This document shows positions 9,494 through 16,624 of a DNA stretch of 30,441 bases, piece by piece. The notes under the pieces are model-generated. The model was given only the letters and a program-made list of their open reading frames with translations. It searched no databases and was not told the origin of the DNA. This DNA is from an uncultured Collinsella sp. (GTDB lineage Bacteria > Actinomycetota > Coriobacteriia > Coriobacteriales > Coriobacteriaceae), in assembly GCA_900542945.1 (NCBI GenBank), contig UQPI01000025.1:1-30441 (forward strand), read 5' to 3'. The translations under genes and the position numbers were made by a program. Each line of letters starts with the position of its first letter. Position 1 is the first letter of the stretch.

Positions 9494-11200
9494 ATGAAGA
9501 TAACCAAGAACATCGCCCGCCTGGCAGTAACCGCCGGACTTACGACGACGTTGAGCTTCGGCGGCGTGATGGCCCCGGTGAGTATGGCGTTCGCGGCTGA
9601 TGGTGCGACGACTGCGAACGGCTCGGTGACTATCGAGAACGTTGAGGGTAACACTACCGAGTTCAAGGGCTATCAGATTTTCAAGGCCGATGTTGCTACG
9701 GTTGAAGGCAAGACGGTCGCGAGCAACATCACTTGGGCAAACGGTAGCGTGAAGACGGCTGTCGAGGAAGTTATCAGGGAAAAGGAACCGAATTACAAGG
9801 GTAAGACTGCTCAGGATGCTGCAGACTGGATCACGAATGAGGTGACAGGTACCGATGAGACAACCCGTGTTGACTCTAATCACATTGCTTATAAGATTGC
9901 CGCTGCCGTAGACAATCTTACTGAAAAGACGACAACGACAAACGGCGCTGCCTCCGGTCTCGCGCACGGTTACTGGCTCTTTGTGACCAAAGCCGACACC
10001 ATTAATGAGGGCGAGGTGGGTACGTCCCCCATCTTCACTGTCGTGGGAAGCACTCCCGTTAACGTCAGCGAGAAAACCGGCATCCCCACCGTCGAGAAAA
10101 AGATCGTGAGTGATGCCGACAACACAGAACACGATGCCGCTGACTCCCAGATCGGCCAGGACGTGACGTACAACCTCTACGGTACCGTCGCCGAGAACTT
10201 CGACAAGTACGGCACGTATTTCTACGAGTTCTCCGACCAGATTTCCAAGGGCCTGACGCTGCAGGAGGGCGCCAAGGTCTATCTGTATAAGAACAGGAAC
10301 GACGCGAAGGCCGATCTCGCCCGCAAGAAGGGCACGGATATTACTACCAACTTCATTAAATCGACCGACACGGCCGCCGAGGATGGCAGCATGACGACGA
10401 AGTGGACCTGCGATAACCTGAAGACCGTCAAGGGCGTCACTAAGGACTCCTACATCGTTGTCTCTTATACGGCACGGATTAACGAGCACGCTATTGTTGC
10501 TGGCACTGAGAGTAACAACAACGCCGTGATACTTAAGTACTCCAACAATCCCATGGACAAGGATAGCAAAGGCCAGACTCCGCCTGACAAGGTCAAGGAC
10601 TACACCTACGGCCTCAAGATCAACAAGGTCGACCTGGGCACCGAGGCGGCCCTCGACGGTGCCGAGTTCACCATCCAGGCCACCGGAGCGGACGATGGTG
10701 CATCCACGAATTTGTACGTCCAGCAGGATGGCTCCCTTGGCAAAACCCCCTGGAAATTCAAGACCGCCAATGGCGGCATCATCAAAGTCGTCGGTCTCGA
10801 CGCCGGTGTCTATACCGTCACGGAAACTTCTGCTCCCGACGGTTATACCACGGTCGAGCCTTTCACCTTCGAGATCAAGCCGACCATGAAGGCCGATGAT
10901 CCGGGTGCCGGTCTTACTCTGCTCGGAAGCACGCTTGATCCTAAGAACCAGAACGACAAGATTATCGCCGGCCTCACCGACGGAAATTCTGGCGACAACA
11001 AGCTGACGGCGAAGTCTGACTCGGAGAAGGACTCCGACGGCACCTTTAACATTACTGTCGGCAATACCAAACAGATTAACCTCCCGCTGACCGGTCTTAA
11101 CGGCGTGACCTTTACTTGGATTGCTGGTGGCGCGGTGCTGTGCATTGGTGTGGCGCATCTCATCCGTAGTCGTAAGCGCGACGAGGGTTCTGAGGAGTAA
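9494..11200 (+). CDS. Major pilin, SpaA/SpaH/EbpB type, LPLTG anchor
   Basis: The 568-residue protein has a typical signal peptide (cut near SMAFAADG), an N-terminal domain with EFKGYQIFKAD and AHGYWLFVTKADTINEGEVGTSPIF, and the segment IPTVEKKIV that likely carries the backbone lysine used in polymerisation. A D2-type isopeptide domain follows (YNLYGTVAENFDKYGTYFYEFSDQ). A Cna-B/SpaA domain with E-box YTVTETSAPDGY (Glu444) comes next, and then LPLTG (530-534), a hydrophobic segment and the tail RSRKRDE. Length and domain order fit a shaft pilin joined by a class C sortase, but none is encoded nearby. AGAGGA precedes the ATG by about 8 nt. A strong terminator follows. Confidence 0.92.
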   Translation: MKITKNIARLAVTAGLTTTLSFGGVMAPVSMAFAADGATTANGSVTIENVEGNTTEFKGYQIFKADVATVEGKTVASNITWANGSVKTAVEEVIREKEPNYKGKTAQDAADWITNEVTGTDETTRVDSNHIAYKIAAAVDNLTEKTTTTNGAASGLAHGYWLFVTKADTINEGEVGTSPIFTVVGSTPVNVSEKTGIPTVEKKIVSDADNTEHDAADSQIGQDVTYNLYGTVAENFDKYGTYFYEFSDQISKGLTLQEGAKVYLYKNRNDAKADLARKKGTDITTNFIKSTDTAAEDGSMTTKWTCDNLKTVKGVTKDSYIVVSYTARINEHAIVAGTESNNNAVILKYSNNPMDKDSKGQTPPDKVKDYTYGLKINKVDLGTEAALDGAEFTIQATGADDGASTNLYVQQDGSLGKTPWKFKTANGGIIKVVGLDAGVYTVTETSAPDGYTTVEPFTFEIKPTMKADDPGAGLTLLGSTLDPKNQNDKIIAGLTDGNSGDNKLTAKSDSEKDSDGTFNITVGNTKQINLPLTGLNGVTFTWIAGGAVLCIGVAHLIRSRKRDEGSEE

Positions 11201-11233
11201 TCGTTCGCCTCGAGTATCAACACGAGACATGAA

Positions 11234-11274
11234 AAAGCGGGGCACCCGGTCGATGCGATCGGGTGTCCCGCTTT
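11234..11274 (+). terminator. Terminator closing the pilus operon
   Basis: A long stem of about 18 bp (AAAGCGGGGCACCCGGTC with GATCGGGTGTCCCGCTTT) ends in T-rich TTTGTTTG. It is symmetrical enough, with A residues on the left, to serve also the convergent gene ending at 11324. Confidence 0.9.
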
Positions 11275-11282
11275 GTTTGTGT

Positions 11283-11317
11283 ACCACCACAAAGGTGCCT
11301 GGCACCTTTGTGGTGGT
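11283..11317. repeat. Perfect 17-bp palindrome (REP-like)
   Basis: ACCACCACAAAGGTGCC (283-299) and its exact reverse complement (301-317) are separated by one T. It lies between the pilus terminator and the stop of the convergent gene. The core GGTGCCTGGCACC is typical of dispersed bacterial palindromes. No second copy occurs in this window. Confidence 0.7.
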
Positions 11318-11323
11318 TGGCGG

Positions 11324-12469
11324 CTAAGCGGTGGGGAGTTCTGGTGTGTTGGAGGTTTGCTGGGGCTTGTGGTGGGCGTTGCGCCAGATGATTTGGATGA
11401 TGTAGCCGAACATAAAGACAAAAGTCACGCCGCTGATGAAGTTGCCTACGAGGGGGATTGCCGTAAGCGCACCCGCGGCGATGCCGCCCACGGCTGCCAT
11501 AGCGTAGCGATTCTGGCTATGTCCGACCATGCGGGCGATCGCGCACCCCGCGAAGGCGCTCGACATCAACGCGATGCCGATAACGCCGCACATGAGGGCT
11601 CCGGCAAGCGACAGGCCAGCGATAGAGATAATCAACAGTAGGACGGCGGGGACGATAGCAATCGTGCCCAGAAGACCGCTCACCCACAGGGGCATGGGGC
11701 GCTGGTGGAGCATGCCGGCGGCGCTGGCAGTCGCACGCGGAAAGACGAGCTCGAGTAGCAGAGCGACAAAGCAGGTGGAAAGCGCCGCGGCGACGATACC
11801 GCCGATGACATCGTTAACGGTGGAAGTATCTTCGTTCTCGGTGCGGTCGATCTTGAGCGCACCGACCTCGGCTCCCGCGGCACGCTCGGGGTCCTCGGAG
11901 ACGTGAGCGTTCACGGTGCCGGTGATGCGGGCGTTCTTGCCCAGGATGAGCTTGTCGGCCCAAACCTCGACATCGCCCTCAACGGTGCCATCGATGGTCA
12001 CCGTATCGCCCGCAAGCGCTGCCGACTTGGTAGAGCCGCGCAGGGCAACCGTCTCGCCTATCGCGTAGAAACAGTTGGCGGTGCTGTCGGAATTGAGCAC
12101 GACATGCTGACCGACGACCGTGACGCTGCCATCAACCGTGGTCTTGGCAATGTCGATGGTGCGCGCCGCAAGACGAATGGCGCCACCTACCGCGCAGTCG
12201 CGGATGGAGAGGCTCTCGCCTGCTGCAATTATGTCGCGGCCGATGGACGCATCGTCCAAGTTGAGGGCCTGACCTGCCCAGTACAGGTCACCTTCGACGC
12301 CGGACGAATTGGCGTCATTGTCGGTCGCAAGTACGTTGCCTGCGGTGTCTGTGCCGGCGAACGACGCCGTGGGAAGTGCGGTGACCGCTAGGGCGACGAG
12401 CGCGAATAGGATCGTGATGCGGACCCACGCTTTACGGCGCTGGGTCGACGGGAATTGATTACAGGGCAT
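11324..12469 (-). CDS. Polymer-forming (bactofilin-like) membrane protein
   Basis: The 381-residue product begins with a basic stretch and a signal peptide or first membrane helix (VRITILFALVALAVTALPTASFA). Residues about 55-185 form short repeated strands (GDLYWAGQALNLDDASIGRD, TVDGSVTVVGQHVVL, GTVEGDVEVWADKLILGKNARITGTV) as in bactofilin right-handed beta-helices. The C-terminal half has about four transmembrane segments (GGIVAAALSTCFVALLLELV to VTFVFMFGYIIQIIW). This architecture is seen in predicted envelope scaffold proteins, and its role here is unknown. The ATG at 12469 is chosen over an upstream start at 12517 because AAGG lies just before it. It faces the pilus operon convergently. 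Confidence 0.8.
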   Translation of the reverse strand: MPCNQFPSTQRRKAWVRITILFALVALAVTALPTASFAGTDTAGNVLATDNDANSSGVEGDLYWAGQALNLDDASIGRDIIAAGESLSIRDCAVGGAIRLAARTIDIAKTTVDGSVTVVGQHVVLNSDSTANCFYAIGETVALRGSTKSAALAGDTVTIDGTVEGDVEVWADKLILGKNARITGTVNAHVSEDPERAAGAEVGALKIDRTENEDTSTVNDVIGGIVAAALSTCFVALLLELVFPRATASAAGMLHQRPMPLWVSGLLGTIAIVPAVLLLIISIAGLSLAGALMCGVIGIALMSSAFAGCAIARMVGHSQNRYAMAAVGGIAAGALTAIPLVGNFISGVTFVFMFGYIIQIIWRNAHHKPQQTSNTPELPTA

Positions 12470-12575
12470 AGTGAATCCTTCGTCAGATGCTCGACATACA
12501 CCTAACAGGGTACCCAACGCGTGGGCGCTCTAAAAGAACCTCTCGGTTGCATTTCGAAGGGTCGTGCCGTGCTGT

Positions 12576-13265
12576 TTACTTTTTACGGTGCAAGAAGCGC
12601 GCGATATCTTCTTCGGTGGGGCTTTTGATGTCAAAGCGCAGCGAGAGCCAGCGCAGACCCATGGTCACGACAACGCATACGACCAGCGCGGCGACATTGC
12701 TCATAATGCCGCTCATAACGAGACACACATAGCTTGTCGATCCGGCGATGGCCGCGATGGCATAAAAGTTAGTGCGTTGGAAAATGCCCGGCACCACACC
12801 CATAAAACCATCTCGCAGCATGCCGCCGCCCACCGCGGTAAAAAAGCCCATCATGATGCACACCGCCGGCGCAAAGCCGTAGACCAGCGCCTTGTCTGCT
12901 CCAGTGGCGGCGTAGATGCCGACCGAGATGATGTCGAGCAGGGGAATGAGTTTTTCGGGTTTGTCGACGATTGCCGGGAAAATATAGATGATGGCTGCCG
13001 TGGCAATGGAAAGTGGCAGCGCCATTGGCTGGTTGAGGATGTAGACGTTGCCCACCTGCAGCGTCATGTCGCGTAAAAGACCGCCGCCCAAGCCACAGAC
13101 CACGGCGAGCGCAACTGCACCCACCAGGTCGAGTTTGTGCTCGCGCGCGACCAACACGCCCGAGATTGAAGCCGCGACGACGGCGAACATTTCGAGCCAA
13201 AACGGGATGGCGACCATGGCATCCGTGGCGTGTGAGGTAACGGTCATAGCGGCGACGACGGGCAA
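12576..13265 (-). CDS. TRIC cation channel / YadS (UPF0126) family membrane protein
   Basis: The 229-residue protein has about seven hydrophobic helices arranged as two similar halves. Each half carries a glycine-rich motif followed by LRD: CGLGGGLLRDMTL and TAVGGGMLRDGFMG. This duplicated GGG-x-L-R-D pattern is characteristic of the UPF0126/TRIC family, some of whose members act as potassium channels or glycine transporters. The TTG at 13265 is taken as start because AAGGA lies 7 nt before it on the minus strand. The ATG 18 nt further in has no ribosome site. The last residues (IARFLHRKK) are basic. The gap to the next minus-strand gene start is 106 nt. Confidence 0.88.
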   Translation of the reverse strand: MPVVAAMTVTSHATDAMVAIPFWLEMFAVVAASISGVLVAREHKLDLVGAVALAVVCGLGGGLLRDMTLQVGNVYILNQPMALPLSIATAAIIYIFPAIVDKPEKLIPLLDIISVGIYAATGADKALVYGFAPAVCIMMGFFTAVGGGMLRDGFMGVVPGIFQRTNFYAIAAIAGSTSYVCLVMSGIMSNVAALVVCVVVTMGLRWLSLRFDIKSPTEEDIARFLHRKK

Positions 13266-13393
13266 GATGGGGTCCTTCTGATTGCGAGTTTAGACAATGC
13301 CCGTACATAGTACATGGTTGGCGGCCATCGCGTCCTCATTCCTCGGCAAACGGTCGGGACTGGATGCGGGCGTGGCGTTACTGGAATGCCAGG

Positions 13394-13477
13394 GATCCAA
13401 AACATGTACGTCACCCTCCAAAAACGACATTTTTCGACATCTTTGGAGGCTGACGTACATGTTTGGATTGAGCTCAC
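13394..13477. repeat. Long palindromic repeat, copy 1
   Basis: An imperfect hairpin has arms of about 27 bp: GATCCAAAACATGTACGTCA continuing to CCCTCCAAA, against TTTGGAGG continuing to TGACGTACATGTTTGGAT. The arms differ by one extra A and one mismatch. The element extends to GAGCTCAC at 13477. Its reverse complement recurs at 14588-14668. Apart from it, 13266-13569 holds only leader sequence. Confidence 0.85.
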
Positions 13478-13569
13478 AACATGAGTGAGTTGATTTACTC
13501 ACATCCGGTATATTTCCCCACTTCAACGGACATAAGAGTTGGATACCGGCTCAGAGCGAGAGGCCCTCA

Positions 13570-14577
13570 ATGGATACCCCTGTTCTCATTTCGCATAAAA
13601 CCGCATGGCTTGTCCATCATGCACCCCAGAATTTGGTTCAGTCTCTTGCGCGGCACGACTACCAGATAGGCGCACAAGGCATCTCCACCCAGCAACGTGT
13701 TGCGCGCATACGACAGGTCCTTACCGACTGCGGCATTCCGTCCGATATGCTTAAGACTATCGATATCGCGGTTGTATTCGAATTCGAGCGAATTCGTACC
13801 AAAGGCGTCGTTTGCCACATTCTTGGACAAAATCTTCCCTACGAGCATATTAACGAGTTGACGCCCGGAATCTTCATCACCGACGAAGCCTTCACCTTCG
13901 TGCTCGCCGCCGAATGGATGGATAGGATTGAATATCTCGAATATGGCTATGAAGTTTGCGGCGATTATCGCATGAGGCTCAATCCCGCCGACCCTTATAC
14001 CGAGCAACCAGCCACTTCCTCCAAGGATGAAATAACCGAACTGCTCGATCGGCACCCCGGCAAACCCGGTGCCACGCGTGCACGGCTCGCGCTCAGGCAC
14101 ATCTACGATCACTCGGCCTCGCCTATGGAGACCGCTTCGGCAATCGCCCTCTCGCTCCCAACAAGCGAAGGCGGCGTTGGCATCCGAGGTATCGAACTCA
14201 ACAAACCGCTCGAGATCCCTCAACGTCTCTGGCATTGCGCCAAAGCTCGAACACTCAAAATCGATGCGATCGTTACCTACAAGCGCAGGGAGCTCGGTAT
14301 CGAATATAAGGGCGGCTTTCACGATGAGTTCGAGCGCAAAGGAGCAGATGCGGAGCGAGAGGCCGTTCTCTCCCAAATGGGATATCGAATCGTTACGCTC
14401 ACTTCGGCTCAGTTCGGCAGCCAGCTCGCCTTTCACCGCGCCATGAACAACATTCGCGAAGCACTCGGCATGCCTCGCTGTACCGATACCGGGCACCAGC
14501 GAGAGCAAAACGAACTACGCAAGGCGCTTATCCGCAACTGGAAAAGCATGCGAGACGAAGAGGTGCCTTCCGAATAG
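13570..14577 (+). CDS. PD-(D/E)XK (Vsr/DUF559-like) nuclease-fold protein, AbiEi-like layout
   Basis: The 335-residue product has an N-terminal helical region (ISTQQRVARIRQVLTDCGIP), a middle domain, and a C-terminal nuclease-like domain. The latter shows K-I-D232-A-I-V, then I-E245-Y-K247-G, then the Vsr/DUF559-like closing strand GYRIVTLTSAQF. This D...E-x-K layout supports a PD-(D/E)XK fold. The overall plan resembles AbiEi-type antitoxin or DUF559 proteins, but I do not recognise a named family. GAGAGG precedes the ATG. The gene stands alone between two inverted copies of a palindromic repeat and next to two tRNA-Ser genes, which suggests an accessory insertion. No partner toxin or methylase is adjacent. 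Confidence 0.75.
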   Translation: MDTPVLISHKTAWLVHHAPQNLVQSLARHDYQIGAQGISTQQRVARIRQVLTDCGIPSDMLKTIDIAVVFEFERIRTKGVVCHILGQNLPYEHINELTPGIFITDEAFTFVLAAEWMDRIEYLEYGYEVCGDYRMRLNPADPYTEQPATSSKDEITELLDRHPGKPGATRARLALRHIYDHSASPMETASAIALSLPTSEGGVGIRGIELNKPLEIPQRLWHCAKARTLKIDAIVTYKRRELGIEYKGGFHDEFERKGADAEREAVLSQMGYRIVTLTSAQFGSQLAFHRAMNNIREALGMPRCTDTGHQREQNELRKALIRNWKSMRDEEVPSE

Positions 14578-14587
14578 TGCCACTCCC

Positions 14588-14668
14588 GTGAGCTCAATCC
14601 AAACGTGTACGTCAGCCTCCAAAGATGCCGAAAAATGTCGGTTTTGGAGGGTGGCGTACATGTTTGGG
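14588..14668. repeat. Long palindromic repeat, copy 2 (inverted)
   Basis: GTGAGCTCAATCCAAAC opens a hairpin that matches the reverse complement of 13394-13477 over about 80 nt with only a handful of substitutions (for example ACATGTAC to ACGTGTAC). It begins 10 nt after the nuclease-like gene stops and could also serve as a terminator hairpin. Confidence 0.85.
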
Positions 14669-14699
14669 GAAGCGTGGGATCGAGACGTATTTCGATAAC

Positions 14700-14726
14700 A
14701 AAAAAGCTCCCATTCTTGGGAGCTTT
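14700..14726 (-). terminator. Terminator of tRNA-Ser(CGA)
   Basis: Stem AAAGCTCCC/GGGAGCTTT (14703-14711 with 14718-14726) is followed on the minus strand by a T run (plus-strand A at 14700-14705). It starts 11 nt after the tRNA 3' end. Confidence 0.85.
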
Positions 14727-14737
14727 CTCAACCAAAA

Positions 14738-14828
14738 TGGCGGAGGAGGAGGGATTCGAACCCTCGTGACCTTATACAGGCCAAACGGTTTTCGAGACCG
14801 CCGCATTCAACCACTCTGCCACCCCTCC
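14738..14828 (-). tRNA. tRNA-Ser (CGA anticodon)
   Basis: On the minus strand the acceptor GGAGGGG pairs with CTCCTCC, followed by discriminator G and an encoded CCA. The anticodon loop CTCGAAA gives CGA (14792-14794 on the plus strand reads TCG). A long variable arm, as expected for serine tRNAs, precedes the T arm GAGGG-TTCGAAT-CCCTC. Length is 91 nt. Confidence 0.95.
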
Positions 14829-14837
14829 GCGTGGGGT

Positions 14838-14868
14838 AAAAACAAAGCAGGCTCGAAGGCCTGCTTTG
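14838..14868 (-). terminator. Terminator of tRNA-Ser(GGA)
   Basis: A 10-bp perfect stem CAAAGCAGGC/GCCTGCTTTG (14843-14852 with 14859-14868) is followed on the minus strand by five T residues. Having its own terminator implies that the downstream tRNA-Ser(CGA) relies on readthrough or its own promoter. Confidence 0.85.
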
Positions 14869-14876
14869 GAATTAAC

Positions 14877-14967
14877 TGGCGGAGAGTCAGGGATTTGAAC
14901 CCTGGAGACGCTTTTGACGCCTACACGATTTCCAATCGTGCTCCTTCGGCCACTCGGACAACTCTCC
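14877..14967 (-). tRNA. tRNA-Ser (GGA anticodon)
   Basis: On the minus strand GGAGAGT pairs with ACTCTCC, with discriminator G and encoded CCA (14877-14879). The anticodon loop TTGGAAA gives GGA, reading UCC and UCU codons. A long variable arm (GTAGGCGTCAAAAGCGTCTC) identifies a serine tRNA. Confidence 0.95.
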
Positions 14968-14983
14968 GTTAAATGCGAAAGTC

Positions 14984-15011
14984 AGTATACACGAGGAATC
15001 GCAAAGTGCAA
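14984..15011 (-). promoter_or_regulatory. Promoter of tRNA-Ser(GGA)
   Basis: On the minus strand TTGCAC (15006-15011) and TATACT (14984-14989) are separated by 16 nt. This places the start point just before the tRNA 5' end at 14967, which fits a short tRNA leader. Confidence 0.75.
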
Positions 15012-15361
15012 ACAGAAAAGTTGGCATTTTTTAAAACGCTTGGCCGTGCTTGGCGCTGCAGTGGGGCTTGAGGTGCCAAAAAACGGCTTCCGACCAGCGT
15101 GGTTGATCAACTCAATTGTTCAAAAAAGGGTATTCATAAGCGACTTGGCAATGAATTTAAAAATCTTTGGGTGGTGCTGTGGGCCACTGGTATGCATTTT
15201 GCGACCACAGCCTTGTGCCCGTTGACCTGCGGCTTGGCTCAGCTTGTCCCCACGGCACCGTATCTTGTCAACAGATCCGTCAAGCTTTTGGTCAGCATTT
15301 GGTTGGAATGCGCATGAAACGTCGTGTGAGTATGGGCATATGTGGAGGTCATGAGGTTGTA
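15012..15361. other. Intergenic stretch without a recognisable gene
   Basis: This region separates the minus-strand tRNA-Ser promoter from the plus-strand rpsF promoter. Short open frames exist, but none has a good ribosome site or a protein-like composition. A small hairpin GCTGTGG/CCACAGC lies near 15174-15218. I see no RNA gene I can name. Confidence 0.5.
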
Positions 15362-15379
15362 GCTGCATATTCTTGCAGC
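15362..15379. promoter_or_regulatory. Palindrome over the rpsF -35 box
   Basis: GCTGCA (15362-15367) and TGCAGC (15374-15379) form a 6-6-6 palindrome that overlaps the -35 box at 15373-15378. It may be an operator, but it has no second copy here. Confidence 0.3.
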
Positions 15380-15401
15380 CTAGGAGGTTGAAAGATATTA
15401 T
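15373..15401 (+). promoter_or_regulatory. Promoter of the rpsF-ssb-rpsR-rplI operon
   Basis: TTGCAG (15373-15378), a 17-nt spacer and TATTAT (15396-15401) match sigma-70 consensus at five of six bases in each box. Transcription would start near 15408, leaving a leader of about 65 nt. Confidence 0.75.
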
Positions 15402-15417
15402 TACCAAGTCTTTTCCT

Positions 15418-15446
15418 GCTTCAGGCGCACCTTCACGACCTGAAGC
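15418..15446 (+). promoter_or_regulatory. Leader hairpin before rpsF, possible S6:S18 control site
   Basis: GCTTCAGG (15418-15425) pairs perfectly with CCTGAAGC (15439-15446) around a 13-nt loop, 15 nt before the Shine-Dalgarno. rpsF leaders in many bacteria bind the S6:S18 complex to feed back on translation. Position and the presence of rpsR in the operon fit that, but I cannot confirm the conserved motif. Confidence 0.4.
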
Positions 15447-15472
15447 CACATTTGCCCAGAGGAGGTGACAAT

Positions 15473-15766
15473 ATGAAGGCTTATGAACTGCTGTTCTTTG
15501 TTGACCCGTCGCTCGACCCCGAGACTCGTCTCGCTGTTATGAAGCGTATCGATACCACGATCGCTGAGGGCGCTGGCAAGGTCGACTCCGTTGACGAGTG
15601 GGGCAAGCGCAAGCTCGCCTACGAGATCAACGACCTCACCGATGGTGACTACACCCTCATCAACTTCCACGCAGATCCTACCCAGATCGCCGAGCTTGAT
15701 CGCGTCCTGCGCATCACCGACGCTGTGGTCCGCCACATGATCGTCCGTCGCGACGACCAGGAGTAA
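15473..15766 (+). CDS. rpsF: 30S ribosomal protein S6
   Basis: The 97-residue length and sequence match bacterial S6: N-terminal MKAYELLFFVDPSLD, the middle KVDSVDEWGKRKLAYEINDLTDGDYTLINFHAD, and the closing helix DRVLRITDAVVRHMIVRRDD. S6 pairs with S18 on the 30S platform. The ATG at 15473 is chosen over an in-frame start at 15452 because GGAGGTGA stands 4 nt upstream and the shorter product has the normal S6 N-terminus. First gene of the operon. Confidence 0.97.
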   Translation: MKAYELLFFVDPSLDPETRLAVMKRIDTTIAEGAGKVDSVDEWGKRKLAYEINDLTDGDYTLINFHADPTQIAELDRVLRITDAVVRHMIVRRDDQE

Positions 15767-15814
15767 GACTGTCGTTTTGGACTGGGCTTGTGCCCCAAGA
15801 GGAAGTAGTGAGTT

Positions 15815-16270
15815 ATGAGCATCAATCGAGTGAACATCACCGGTAACCTCACGCGTGATCCCGAGCTGCGCGCCACCGCCGGCGGAACCCAGGTTCTGTC
15901 CTTTGGCGTCGCCGTGAACGATCGTCGCCGCAACCCGCAGACTGGCGAGTGGGAGGACTATCCCAACTTTGTCGACTGCACTATGTTCGGCACGCGCGCC
16001 GAGGCCGTGAGCCGTTTCCTGGCAAAGGGAAACAAGGTCGCGATCGAGGGCAAGCTGCGCTACAGCTCTTGGGAGCGCGACGGCCAGCGCCGGAGCAAGC
16101 TTGAGGTCATCGTCGATGAGATCGAGTTTATGAGCTCCCGCGGTGGCCAGGGTGGCTACGATCAGGGCGGTTACGCCCCCGCAGCCCCTGCAGCGCCCGC
16201 ACCGCGTCCTGCCGCACCGGTGGCTACGCCGCCCGCGGTCGACGTCTACGATGAGGACATCCCGTTTTAA
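15815..16270 (+). CDS. ssb: Single-stranded DNA-binding protein
   Basis: The 151-residue protein has the OB fold of SSB: MSINRVNITGNLTRDPELR, VLSFGVAVNDRRR, NFVDCTMFGTRAEAVSRFLAKGNKVAIEGKLRYSSWERDGQRRS. A Gly/Gln/Ala/Pro-rich linker (residues about 110-140) leads to the acidic tip ending DIPF, which recruits repair and replication proteins. It lies between rpsF and rpsR as in many bacteria, linking its level to ribosomal protein expression. GAGGAAG precedes the ATG by about 9 nt. Confidence 0.97.
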   Translation: MSINRVNITGNLTRDPELRATAGGTQVLSFGVAVNDRRRNPQTGEWEDYPNFVDCTMFGTRAEAVSRFLAKGNKVAIEGKLRYSSWERDGQRRSKLEVIVDEIEFMSSRGGQGGYDQGGYAPAAPAAPAPRPAAPVATPPAVDVYDEDIPF

Positions 16271-16342
16271 GGGCTGTTCACCTATTTTTGAGTGAGAGGC
16301 GGCTTCGGTTCGCCGAAGTTGCCAAACGAAAGGTATTTTGAC

Positions 16343-16609
16343 ATGGCTAATGATTTTTCTGCACGTCAGCCGCGTCGTAAGTACTGCCAGTTCTGCAAGG
16401 AGAACACTGAGTTCATCGACTATAAGGACACTCAGCTTCTCCGTAAGTACATGACCGACCGTGGCAAGATCAAGCCCCGTCGCGTCACTGGCGCTTGCAC
16501 GCAGCATCAGCATGACATCGCCAACGCCATCAAGCGCGCCCGCGAGATGGCTCTCCTGCCGTACACCGTCCCCGTGGTTTCCTCTCGTGGCAACCGCGAC
16601 CGCGGCTAA
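16343..16609 (+). CDS. rpsR: 30S ribosomal protein S18, zinc-binding form
   Basis: The 88-residue product has the S18 core DYKDTQLLRKYMTDRGKIKPRRVTG and KRAREMALLPYTVP. It carries cysteines in a zinc-ribbon-like arrangement, YCQFCKEN and later GACTQHQ (CxxC plus CxxxH), so it is the C+ type rather than the cysteine-free type. The ATG at 16343 is chosen because CGAAAGG lies 9 nt before it. An in-frame start at 16292 would add 17 residues that do not look like S18. Confidence 0.96.
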   Translation: MANDFSARQPRRKYCQFCKENTEFIDYKDTQLLRKYMTDRGKIKPRRVTGACTQHQHDIANAIKRAREMALLPYTVPVVSSRGNRDRG

Positions 16610-16624
16610 GAAGGGAGACGCATC

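Noticed and set aside
9167..11305. Very long minus-strand open frame of 712 codons
   Set aside because: It is antisense to two well-supported pilin genes and has no ribosome site or recognisable domain; long antisense frames are common in GC-rich coding DNA.
13394..14668. A CRISPR array or insertion sequence
   Set aside because: Only two repeat copies, in opposite orientation and 1.1 kb apart, with no transposase or spacer structure; a non-autonomous cassette is the most that can be said.
14625..14972. Plus-strand frame across the two tRNA-Ser genes
   Set aside because: It lies over clear minus-strand tRNA genes and their terminators; such frames are frequent false annotations.
15235..15260. 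DnaA-box-like TTGTCCCCA near 15245
   Set aside because: A single poor match to TTATCCACA without clustering does not support an origin.
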